64,000 nt of DNA from Phymatolithon calcareum (lineage: Eukaryota > Rhodophyta > Florideophyceae > Hapalidiales), in contig OZ345371.1 in assembly GCA_977006965.1 (NCBI GenBank), positions 310,001 to 374,000 of the forward strand, in the 5' to 3' direction. Position 1 is the stretch's first letter; each line of letters begins with the position of its first letter. The notes under the pieces are model-generated. The model saw only the letters and a list, made by a program, of their open reading frames with translations, was not told where the DNA came from and did not search any database. A program made the translations under genes and the position numbers. Positions 54,098 to 63,245 of the stretch are shown piece by piece.

Positions 54098-55687
54098 ATG
54101 TCCGAATGGAAATCTAGATTCGTAGAGGTGCGACAGGCAGTCAGATGTCCCGAATGCAAAACTCCCGATTCTCTCACACTTCAAGGCCCGAGCAGGTGCG
54201 GTGCTGTCCGAGCGAAATGCCGCGACTGCAGCGAATTCTGTGGTGGAAGGGTAATGAGGCTGGCAATCGACCTGGCAGAAGTACGTAGCACCGGAGGACA
54301 CGAGGCGCCACCGAAAAGCCGACTAGCACGAAACGAGGACAAGGAGAAGATCGAGGCACTCACATTGGCAGTGGTGGAATTGACCAGCACCGTCTCCGTC
54401 CTACAGGCAGAATTGCGGACCCTAGCCCGGAGGGGCGAGTCGGAGGGAAACGAAACCCTCGGACGAGCCGATTCTGAAGACGAACCCCGACAGATAGCCG
54501 CCCCCGACGTCAATGAGCATAGCCCCAACGGAAAACACCGAGTATCGCAACGGAAACCACGAGGACATTCGCCGACGGAGATATCCTTAGCCCCACCGGT
54601 GACGGAAAAGACCACGAAGGGTTCTACTAGCGAGCCAGGTGAGACACTGGAGCCCCAAAAGTCAACAGTGTCGAGCGACCGGCACCCCAAGACCGCCTCA
54701 GGCGACATCGCTGAAGTAACAATTCTGAAAAAAGGACCTGAATTTCCTCGAACTTACGCCGAGATTGCCGCCGCGTACACCCCGAATCACAGAATGTTCC
54801 CCGCGCGGGAACAAGGAAAAATCGCTGATCTTCGAACCGTAATCAAGAAAACCATGGCCCCGAGACATAGCGTGCCGCAAGTTGTTCCTCTGTATTTCCG
54901 TGGATTTCTACGCAACGATGAACATCCGAACCAGCTTAAAGAACTGTACGATGAACTGGTGAAAGTTCTACCCCGACGGGCCGTCCTTGGACTGTCGTTC
55001 GTCGGTGGAGCAGTCCTAGAAGTCCTCACTGACAAGCCTCTAATTGCGCGGACGGTGGCCACACTACGAGCCGCACACCTGAGATATGACCCTAAGTACA
55101 GCATCTGGAGTGCTAACGTGGCGAAACGCCAAGACATGTCGAAACGGGAGCACACAGAGCGGAACCTTCGCGCCATCCGATCAAGAATGAGGAAGTGCGC
55201 AGCCGGTACCGCCGATTTCCACACCAGGAGATGGTATCGAGAAAACGCCAATCTTGCAGACGAGGCCCTAAAAATGGCGGGGGAAGAGTCAGAAGACACC
55301 GCAAAACAGATTGAACTGGAAGACTTGCTGGTGACAGAGCGTAAAGAACGAAGCAAAGCACGAGCTGCGGCGACTGGAGCACAAGAATCGGGACAAGAAA
55401 AATCCCGAAAATCGCGACACGCGAAGTACAACGGCGAAAACGGAGGAGATGCAGTCCACAGTGAGAACCCTAGCGAAGACCAGTACGACCCATTCAGCAC
55501 TGAAGCTCCAGAGGGACCCACCAACGAGAAGAGATCACCCGCACACGGACACCAGCCCCAGCGATGTCACCCGGAGTCTGGACCGGATCTGTCAAGCGGG
55601 CCACAAAGAAAAGCCATACCCTCCAGCAACACCAAGCACAACCCGACGGCATCGCAAAGCTCCCCGTCCTCATGCGTTACACAATGA
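54098..55687 (+). CDS. family L ORF1, main frame (ORF1b)
   Basis: The first ATG in the main frame is 54098, giving 529 aa; the frame itself is open from 53825. Residues 17-44 form a CPEC-x20-CRDC pair typical of a zinc ribbon. A coiled-coil-like stretch follows at about 85-115 (EALTLAVVELTSTVSVLQ). A conserved block at about 255-330 (LYFRGFLRNDEHPNQLKELY, then AVLEVLTDK) has a counterpart in family C ORF1. The C-terminus is charged. LINE ORF1 proteins package element RNA. The TGA stop overlaps the ORF2 start as ATGA. Confidence 0.75.
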   Translation: MSEWKSRFVEVRQAVRCPECKTPDSLTLQGPSRCGAVRAKCRDCSEFCGGRVMRLAIDLAEVRSTGGHEAPPKSRLARNEDKEKIEALTLAVVELTSTVSVLQAELRTLARRGESEGNETLGRADSEDEPRQIAAPDVNEHSPNGKHRVSQRKPRGHSPTEISLAPPVTEKTTKGSTSEPGETLEPQKSTVSSDRHPKTASGDIAEVTILKKGPEFPRTYAEIAAAYTPNHRMFPAREQGKIADLRTVIKKTMAPRHSVPQVVPLYFRGFLRNDEHPNQLKELYDELVKVLPRRAVLGLSFVGGAVLEVLTDKPLIARTVATLRAAHLRYDPKYSIWSANVAKRQDMSKREHTERNLRAIRSRMRKCAAGTADFHTRRWYRENANLADEALKMAGEESEDTAKQIELEDLLVTERKERSKARAAATGAQESGQEKSRKSRHAKYNGENGGDAVHSENPSEDQYDPFSTEAPEGPTNEKRSPAHGHQPQRCHPESGPDLSSGPQRKAIPSSNTKHNPTASQSSPSSCVTQ

Positions 55688-58600
55688 ACTTGAATCCTTC
55701 TATCAAGATCTGCACATTTAACGTTGGCGGCTCTCTGGATATGCCGCGTATGGTCGAGGAGCTCTTCAAAGACAGCGGAGTGGATATTCTCGGGCTTACG
55801 GAGACATGGCAAAAGGAGGACCAATCGCTGAGGGTCCCCTACAACCAGGTATCCACGACAAGGCCATGCCCACCACGTGCTAAGCCTAGGGGTGGGGTCG
55901 CCCTCCTCACGCGCAAAGGATTCCCCTTCAAAATTAACGTTAAGTTTCGTCACGCGACGGATCACGCCCAGCTACTCGTGACGATGGTGGCGGGAATAAA
56001 CGTCGCCGTGGCGTACCTATTCCCGAATACCTCGAGACAAGGGACTGCGGAGTACCTGGACGTCGTCCAAACACACTGCAGAGGAAAGTCGGTTCTCATG
56101 GGAGACCTCAATGCCCGTCACCAACACTGGGACACGAAATCCAAGATGAGAGGAAGACACCTTGTACAATGGGCTGCAAACTCGAATTGGCGCATTCACA
56201 CAGCACCAGGTGCTACGTACAGATCAACGAGAGGAAACAGCAACATCGACTTGTTTGCCACCAAATCGCTTGACACGACAAGGGTGAAATCCCCCAACGG
56301 GATTTGGGATGGAATACGCAATGGACACCTCCCTGTCGCTATGGACGTGTACCATAGGAAACCGGCCCCAGCTAAGGTGGAATCGTTCATCTCAGCGACA
56401 GTGAGAAAGAGCGAGGAGAGAGCAGAAAGCGCGGCCAAAGCGATGGAAAAATGGGGGCCCAGCATGTTACGGGAACTACAATGCTGCCGTCACAAGAAGG
56501 GGTTGGACAAATGGTACGAGAAATTTCAGCGGCTCGTAACCAAACCGTGGACAAACAAGCACCGCCGACCGCCACGCTTTAAACCATTCTGGACGCGAAA
56601 TCTGGACCGAATGGCAAAAGAGAGAACCCGCCTGTACCGGAAAGCAAAGAAAACAATGAGAACGGAGGACTGGAAAATATACAAGAAGTTCCGAAACGAA
56701 ATGCGCGCCGCAATACGAAAGGCGAAAACTGGGCAGTATATCAAATACATCGATGATGTTGAAGATCAGTCGCCCCGCAAAGCCATGGAGACTCTGAGCA
56801 AAATCTTAAGATGTAAGCGGAAACGAAGAGGGATTAACCGAGCGCTGGGGGCTCCCGTGCGCCCCCACATGTTCACAGCGCATATTTCCAACGTATGCAA
56901 AGCAGAGAAAGCCTGTATCCCTACCCTAAGGCATTTCACACTGTCAAAGACAGTTCGGGAAGGGATCAAAAGTGCAGTCCGGCGAACACCACGAGGAAAA
57001 GCACTTGGGCCTGACAGGATCGGAGTTGAAATGCTCCAAGCAAATCCGGAAATGAGCGGGAAACTGATTGTGTCCCTATGGGAGATGTGGGGCAAGCTGA
57101 AATGCATCCGGACGGCTTGGCGAAGAGCGACGCTGATTCCGATTTACAAGAAAGGAGTGACACATGAAGCTGGGATCTACAGACCGATATCGCTGCTAAG
57201 CCAAGTGCGGAAAATAATTGACGCTGCCATGGACTCGGCGATACGCAACCGGTACAAGTTTCACCACTTCCAATTAGGATTCCAAAGAAACAAGGGGACA
57301 GAGCTCGCGATACTAAGGTCCACGAGCACAATGAAGAAGGGACACCGCTTTGTAGCCGTTCTCGATCTCTCCGCGGCTTACGATCGGGTTCCTAGGGACA
57401 TACTCCAGAAGCGTGTGGACAAATGCCTACCAGCAGACTTAGCGGAGATGGTCAGATACCTGCTCAAACCATCCTGGATTACAACGGCCGGAGACGAGGA
57501 AAAGAAGTGGCTCCTTATTGACCGCGGAGTCCCCCAAGGATCGCCCCTCAGCCCCTGCTTGTACAACTTGTTCATGGACACATTCGCGTTAGCTATGGAA
57601 AAAGCACCTCGACATATGTCGAAGCACCCCGCGATACTTTTCTCGGACGACGTGCAGCTCCAAGCCGCCAATTCCGATGGCATGCAATGGCTTTTGGATA
57701 CGGCGACGAGCTGGGCCACAGAAAATGGAATGACATGGAACACTAAGAAAGGAAAAAGCGAAGTGCTTATCTATCCTGGATTATTCAAGCGCAAGTTCCG
57801 GCTCTCAGGCCAGGAGCTCCACGAAACCCGCCTACTGGAATACCTGGGAACCACGATCGACAACACGGGAGTAACCTACCACGCAACACCAAAGCGCATA
57901 AACGCCGCGAAGGGAATCATCATGGGACTGAAAGACCTGGGAGTCCAAGCACAAGGACTAGCTACTACCAAGAACATAGCAATGTACAAGGCTCTTGTGC
58001 AATGCAGATGGGAGTACGCGATACACCTCACACCATGGACAAACTCAGTCGAAGCGCAGATCAACCAAGCGGAGGGTCTGTTCTACTCTGTTGCCTTCGG
58101 TAACTACGCGAAACGATTGCACGCCCGAATGCGAGCCCTCTGCAGAATTACTCCACCAAAGATAAGAAGAGCGCAACTCGGAGAGCACTTCGCACAGAGG
58201 CTTATACGAGGGAAGGACGAAATCGAGAAGGAAGCAAATTACGCAGGAAAAGAAGGGGACATACAGCAAGCAGAGAGGGATATCCGCTATCTGCAAGAGC
58301 ATGAGCTCTTAAGAGGCAGTACCGAGCGAGCCGTACGAGGGCTGGTGACCCACAAACAGGAGAGGCACCGCCGACGACAGGAATGGATGGAAAAGGAAGA
58401 AGAAAAAGAGAGAAAAAGTACTGTCGATACTAAGGAGAAAGTAAGCCCGGTACTCCAAATTCGATCCAGGAAACACCGACTCCTAGCAGTTAAGTGGTTC
58501 TTTGGCCGCTTCCCACCACGAAGAGCAGAGTCGTACATTGAACATTTCAACGAGGTCGCGGAAGAGAATCTGAAAACTCTACAACGACATTTGACAAATC

Positions 58601-58695
58601 CAAGAGCAGAAGAATCTTGGGAAAAAGGGACGAAAACGGCGATTGACAAACTTTTAGCCTTGGAAATCCATATGTTAGAAGAAATGATAGTGTAA
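55684..58695 (+). CDS. family L ORF2: APE endonuclease and reverse transcriptase
   Basis: The start ATG 55684 overlaps the ORF1 stop and matches the family C ORF2 start. An in-frame ATG at 55564 is also possible. Of 1003 aa, residues 8-220 are an APE-like endonuclease (TFNVGG at 11-16, E40 in LTETW, GDLNARH at 140-146, NIDLF at 187-191), but the usual SDH is NGH (213-215). RT follows: D561 in AVLDLSAAYD, VPQGSPLSP from 616, catalytic box FSDD at 653-656 rather than FADD. The last 190 residues hold RMRALCRITPPKIRRAQLGE and VLQIRSRKHRLLAVKW, conserved in families A-C. No RNase H is seen. It would nick DNA and copy element RNA into the site. Confidence 0.9.
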   Translation: MNLNPSIKICTFNVGGSLDMPRMVEELFKDSGVDILGLTETWQKEDQSLRVPYNQVSTTRPCPPRAKPRGGVALLTRKGFPFKINVKFRHATDHAQLLVTMVAGINVAVAYLFPNTSRQGTAEYLDVVQTHCRGKSVLMGDLNARHQHWDTKSKMRGRHLVQWAANSNWRIHTAPGATYRSTRGNSNIDLFATKSLDTTRVKSPNGIWDGIRNGHLPVAMDVYHRKPAPAKVESFISATVRKSEERAESAAKAMEKWGPSMLRELQCCRHKKGLDKWYEKFQRLVTKPWTNKHRRPPRFKPFWTRNLDRMAKERTRLYRKAKKTMRTEDWKIYKKFRNEMRAAIRKAKTGQYIKYIDDVEDQSPRKAMETLSKILRCKRKRRGINRALGAPVRPHMFTAHISNVCKAEKACIPTLRHFTLSKTVREGIKSAVRRTPRGKALGPDRIGVEMLQANPEMSGKLIVSLWEMWGKLKCIRTAWRRATLIPIYKKGVTHEAGIYRPISLLSQVRKIIDAAMDSAIRNRYKFHHFQLGFQRNKGTELAILRSTSTMKKGHRFVAVLDLSAAYDRVPRDILQKRVDKCLPADLAEMVRYLLKPSWITTAGDEEKKWLLIDRGVPQGSPLSPCLYNLFMDTFALAMEKAPRHMSKHPAILFSDDVQLQAANSDGMQWLLDTATSWATENGMTWNTKKGKSEVLIYPGLFKRKFRLSGQELHETRLLEYLGTTIDNTGVTYHATPKRINAAKGIIMGLKDLGVQAQGLATTKNIAMYKALVQCRWEYAIHLTPWTNSVEAQINQAEGLFYSVAFGNYAKRLHARMRALCRITPPKIRRAQLGEHFAQRLIRGKDEIEKEANYAGKEGDIQQAERDIRYLQEHELLRGSTERAVRGLVTHKQERHRRRQEWMEKEEEKERKSTVDTKEKVSPVLQIRSRKHRLLAVKWFFGRFPPRRAESYIEHFNEVAEENLKTLQRHLTNPRAEESWEKGTKTAIDKLLALEIHMLEEMIV

Positions 58696-58733
58696 TGTGA
58701 TCTGATTGGGTAATGAGATGGCAGTATGAACGG

Positions 58734-58775
58734 GAAGCTGCTCTGGTGTTGGTGAATACCGGCGTTGAGGGCTTC
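58734..58775 (+). promoter_or_regulatory. conserved 3'-terminal RNA fold of family L
   Basis: GAAGC (58734-58738) pairs with GCTTC (58771-58775). Inside, CTC (58741-58743) pairs with GAG (58767-58769) around an inner GGT...ACC hairpin. AATAAA follows at 58779-58784. The same plan occurs in families A, B and C with compensating changes. It is probably the site where the element's own reverse transcriptase binds its RNA. Confidence 0.65.
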
Positions 58776-58802
58776 TAAAATAAAAACCTACAATTTCCCC
58801 CC

Positions 58803-60035
58803 GCAATCTGCACGGGTTATGGGACCCCGTCAACTTCGATCTACGTAAATCTGAGGAATCTGAGGAGTGTTTAGAACGAACTGGTCGCATCGTTCTAAAA
58901 GACGGATCCCTAACACTGGACACTGTGCATAGCTCGTCCGTAGTGGACATCGGTGCCGTCCCGGGGCAGTTCGGAGCAGAGCGCCAGTGGTAAATTCTTC
59001 CTGCCCCCTTCAGTGACCATCGACCCATCCTAACCACCATACGCACGCTGAGTCTACGCCGTAAGAAATTTGGTAGTGCCCGATGATCTCTCAAAAAAGG
59101 TTACAGAAAGGCGTTCTCCGAAAATGTAGACAAAGTGCTGCAAAAACTCTTCGGAAACCAGGACACTATCGACTAAGACAACAGGCGATTCGTGAGAGCC
59201 ATTATAGCAAGTGCGAAGCATGCAGTCCCGCGCGGTAACCTACGGGGTAAAATATGGTGGGCGGATGCAGCTGCATATGCCATGGAGGATTGTAAACACG
59301 CGGCATATGCGTATCGGCGAAATTCCTCCCAGTAGGCACTCACTGTCCTAACGCACGTACGAGCGAGGACTGATGCCGTTATCGCAACAGCTAGACGAGA
59401 TTGTTCGCGCGAGATCTCTTCTGAAGCGACAGCCGACCGCAGCGGGTGGCGCCTGCTAGCAGCCATCGAAGAAAGGAGCCGCGCCAAAGCAACTATTGTG
59501 CAGCAGTGGTGCAAGGCAGATCGGGACTTTCCAGACGACATCTTCAGAGGATATTTCCTTAAGAACCGGAACAGAAACAAGGATAAAGACTTTCAATGGA
59601 CGTTTCAGTATCTATCTGCAGTCAAAACGAGCTGCGCGGTCCATCATCAAACTGGACCATTCAAAAAAGCTAAGGAGAATGAATTTCCTACTCCCAGAGC
59701 TCAATATAATCCAAAGGCGCGCTGAAATAAGCCTTAATCTGCTTGCCGCAGAATGTTGCTCACTGGTGGAAGGTTTTCGAGATGGTTCGGTTTACGAAGC
59801 TCTATGCAAGGCCTGCTCAGTGGGAACCAAGGAGACCGTTGAGGTCCTTCTTCTACGCTGTAGTGGACGGACTGTATCAAGAAACCACACTTTTGGAAGA
59901 GTTGGTACCAGAGGAAATTTGGAATGAGAAACCGCTCCAAGTACTTAAATTCGTGAACACTGAGGTGCTGTTCGGAAACATCCCCAGGCACTAACTTACA
60001 TTAGCGTTTTCCTGCAATAAAAGAAGAAAAGAAAT
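58803..60035 (+). pseudogene. I-like LINE, second half, RT deleted
   Basis: After the second target repeat the endonuclease resumes: LWDPVNFDLRKSEESEE, GSLTLDTVHSSSVVDIGAV and FSDHRPILTTI, the SDH motif. The linker follows, including RDCSREISSEATADRSGWRL. At about 59640 it jumps to the C-terminal region (NIIQRRAEISLNLLAAECC, then CKACSVGTKETVEVLLLRC with the His of the Cys-His motif lost), so the RT and RNase H are gone. It ends in an A-rich tail (AATAAAAGAAGAAAAG). Confidence 0.75.
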
Positions 60036-60958
60036 GAGCAAATTCGCTAAATGGCCAGAAAGGTGGTAAAAGAACGCTAAACATCCACCTAAGCCAAAAC
60101 TACTACTCATCCGTTACGTGGAGCGCCAAAAGTTGCGTTTTTTGGAGGAAAAAGGGAAGTAGCTGCTAATTCCCCTTGATCCAAGTTTTGTGCAGAACGT
60201 CAAAATCATTCCCGCACTACTCAATCTGAAACCATGAACAAGAAGGGGCTCGTGCTACAGGTGGGCAACTACTTTGGATCAAGCTTAGACGATGTTATTA
60301 ACGTCTTAATCTCGCACAATACGTCAATCGGGAAGGAGCACCTCGTGGCGAGGCGCAATAAGCAGCCTCTGCCACGTTGTCGCTGTTCTTTTTTACGCTG
60401 ATAGGTGCTTGGTGCAGCATCGGATTGCCTTCGATCCGTGGAAAAAGCACTGATTGGGGGACGTACGGCTGTTGCGAACGTTGGGAAAGCAACGCGAGAG
60501 CTGCATGATGCGTGTTGCAGGCACTGGTGACCAGCTATTACAGGAAGATTTGGTGCCGTTTGAACTTGTCGCTAAGCGGGACCGCAAGCGCAAGAAGCCC
60601 TACTTGCCGTCCGAAATGAAGCCCGTCACTGCTCCTCGTGTGGACACACCGGTCGCTTCTCACAGACATGCGGTAGGTCGAGCATCCACAACCTTTTCCA
60701 GGCAGAAGCACATCGACAAAGCCGCTCAGTCCGTGACCATCGACCTCACCGCCTTCGATGACGGAGATGCTATCAATAGTTCCGACGAGGAGCTAAACCA
60801 GAAAGATTAGAGTACGCAATAAATTTCACAGTCGCATAATACTCTGAGAAACGAATGCGCAGTTGGTTCTGCTAGGGTGAGTATGAGAGTATATTTTGCT
60901 AAGGGTAGATATTTAGCGTACTTTTACCACTTTTGTTGGCCATTTAGCGAAAAATACG
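60036..60958 (+). mobile_element. MULE copy D, internally deleted
   Basis: Left end GAGCAAATTCGCTAAATGGC; right end, reversed, TCGCTAAATGGCC. Both continue into GTGGTAAAAG and CGCTAAA blocks. No target duplication is evident, so one flank was probably lost. It is the MULE copy whose terminal repeats match each other best. It is inserted directly after the A-rich tail of the I-like LINE. Confidence 0.8.
60234..60810 (+). pseudogene. MULE D transposase ends joined by deletion
   Basis: ATG 60234 opens NKKGLVLQVGNYFGSSLDDV and ISHNTSIGKEHLVARRNKQ, the N-terminal domain. The sequence then jumps to the end of the SWIM region (LVQHRIAFDPWKKH) with a frame change. A long open C-terminal part follows (MRVAGTGDQLLQEDLVPFEL, then KRKKPYLPSEMKPVTAPRV) with a decayed zinc knuckle and an acidic end (DDGDAINSSDEE). 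The DDE core is absent, so it could move only with help from another MULE. Confidence 0.7.
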
Positions 60959-61329
60959 GACCACTAATCTGTTAAAACCAAATGTTTTGTCTTTCCGCCA
61001 GCATTGATTTATATTTTTCACACGAGCACCCTTTTCTTATTTCCTTTGTAACGTCGTTCAAACTGCAAGCAAACACGAAGCAAGAAGTACCCATCTTAAG
61101 ATGAAACATTTAAGCGACGAGGCTGTAAAACAATTGCGCCGAGTAACACTGCCTCGACCAGACGCTAGAGTAGAATAAAAAGATAGTTCAGACGAATTGG
61201 TATTAGTGGGAAGGCTAGAGCAGCTATAGGAAGGAAAGACGAGAACATGCAGCCCCCAAACTAAAATCGAATAATCAGACATCTCAACTGCAACCTTATC
61301 TCGAATTGCTACACAACCTCACCTTTTTT
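60959..61329. other. unassigned spacer
   Basis: No recognised feature between MULE D and the minus-strand I-like LINE. Confidence 0.35.
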
Positions 61330-63245
61330 CTTTCATTAATGCAGAATGCAATAATATACGCCAGAACTAACCCTAGAGTAAGTTCTCATTTTTAAAATAT
61401 TGGAGTATCTCTACGGGTCTCTCCCTGCACAGATTTTGTACCGCTTTGTCTTGCACTCTTCCGATGAATTGTCGTCGAGAGGCAGACCTCCCAGAACAGT
61501 GTAGGATGAGGTGCTCCATTGTCTGCTTGACGCCATACGAGCACATCTTGCATACTGGGTCGTAGAGAAGCGGTTCATTCTCGCTGTGTCCATGGTGAAA
61601 GCTTGCCACAATAGGGCTGCAGTTCACTTTGAGCTGGTGCAGTACCACCTCTGCACGTCTCTGCGAGATGTTCAGATCTTTCGGAAGCGTAGGAAGGGTC
61701 ACTTGTTTGCTTCTACAGGGCGTCTTGATGATGGATCGTGCCGCTTCCAAAGTGAGAGGTATCGCTTGGTGCAGCGCCAGACTCGACACCGAAATTCCCC
61801 GCCGCGCAAGCATATGCCTCCGCGTCAAATGAAGAGCCGACAGCCCAACGGCCAGCGCTTCTTCCATAACAGTTTCCTCGCCGGGCTAAATCAGAACCCA
61901 GCTCCGCCGACCTTGAATGAGATTGTACGAAACATGTCGAGTGTGTCACCATCTTCGTCGCACACGATAACGCGTTCTTTCGAGGCGGTCGGGGTCGTTG
62001 AGTATGCATGCTCGTCTCCGTCGTCGTAGGCCAAGAGGATGTCCGGGGGCTTGCCTTGTCGAGACTCAAAACGCTTCGCTCCTTCGTGGTTCTGGTACTG
62101 ACAGGGGCTGAATTTTCTCAACGTCGCAGTATACCAACCTTCATCCCGTTTCACGGAGAATTGTTCTCCATGATTCAGGGCGCAGATAAATTCATGTGAT
62201 AATTTTCCGACACTTCCGTCCCTCCATATTTCGACATCGGCTGGTTGTGCTGCAAGCTTCTGTCGCGGTACGCTTCTCCTCTGGATCATCCTTCGCCGAA
62301 AAAGGAGTCGTGAAGGTTGAAAACCTGTTACTGGAGCTGTCCTTCTGAATTGGTAGTTGGATCCCATTGTGTGGGAGCGCAAGGATCCCTTTCTCAGACA
62401 GATGGTAGGTGCACGAGTCCCTCCACGACCGTACGTTGCGTCTAGAGTTCAACACATTTGTCTGGGATGTGCGAGCCACAGGAGTGTCCGGTAGAACTCG
62501 AAGTGCTTTGTCCATGACAAGAGTAGCTTGTATCTCTCCAAAAACTCGCAGGCTGCGCATCCCAGTCATTGACCGGAGCTTGGCAATTGTCGTAGCTTTC
62601 AAAAATACGCTAGCCGCTCGAGCCGCTTCGTTCCGAGCGACTTCCACTTGCTTGATGTGGACGTCGAAGCCGTGTACAGCGAGAGCTGATGCACCATATA
62701 GCGCAGTTGGCTCGCAGCAGCTCTTACGGAACGCTTCCATCGTTGATAATTCCGCGCCCCAAGATGTTCCGCCGAACGCTCGGATAAGGCGGGACTTGGT
62801 CCGGAGTTTCTGGCTCACTTCCCGGCAATGCAATATGAAGCTCAGTCGTTGGTCGAAATGAACTTCGAGGAACTTGTATGTCGCAACTGCGTCTATTGCC
62901 TCGCCATCGATATTGACTTTACCGTCAATTATTTGCTGCGGTGAGCGTCTATCTGCAGCAAATCCTAGCACCTTGCATTTTCGAGCGTTCATCTTGATGC
63001 GCAAACGACTGCATAAACCGGAGAGTATCTGGGCAGCCTCATTGAGCTTTGAGATGACGTCATCGCAAGTTCTGCAGGTGTCATGGAAGCTAGTGTCGTC
63101 CGCGAAACTAAGTTGAACGAGGTCCTCAAGACGTACATCTAAGTCTAATATGTATAAGTTCCAAAGATTTGGCGACAACGAGCTCGCCCGCATCCGAGCA
63201 CACGCGACCGACCGACAGTGTTGATGTGTCGCCCCCGGGCTCGAC
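61330..63245 (-). mobile_element. I-like LINE: RT, RNase H and C-terminus, 5'-truncated
   Basis: On the minus strand the frame from about 63240 begins in RT (SSLSPNLWNLYI, then VQLSFADDTSFH with catalytic FADD; thumb TYKFLEVHFDQRLSF). RNase H pieces in shifted frames follow (VEIWRDGSVGKLS, FKVGGAGF, GSSFDAEAYAC). Then comes the C-terminal Cys-His motif CKMCSYGVKQTMEHLILHC, with GRSASRRQFIGRVQ. The end is an A-rich tail (GAAAGAAAAAAG) near 61330. RNase H and the A-rich tail separate this lineage from families A-C and L. Frameshifts make it inactive. Confidence 0.8.

Larger units (their letters stand above)
53412..58802 (+). mobile_element. LINE family L, full length, 14-bp TSD
   Basis: A 5391-bp element bounded by the 14-bp direct repeat GCAATCTGCACGGG (53398-53411, 58803-58816). 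It has a short 5' leader, ORF1 in two overlapping frames, an intact ORF2 (APE endonuclease, RT, C-terminal domain) and a 3' tail. The tail holds the conserved fold and AATAAA, ending TTTCCCCCC without poly-A. Perfect target duplications and an uninterrupted ORF2 of 1003 codons indicate recent insertion. It disrupts the endonuclease of an older I-like LINE. A 5'-truncated relative is at 36830-37337. Confidence 0.95.

Noticed and set aside
54787-55524. 245-codon minus-strand frame
   Set aside because: It is the shadow of family L ORF1; the plus strand carries the zinc-ribbon and conserved blocks.
60036-60958. target duplication for MULE D
   Set aside because: The flanks (GAAAAGAAAT and GACCACTAAT) do not match, so none is claimed.
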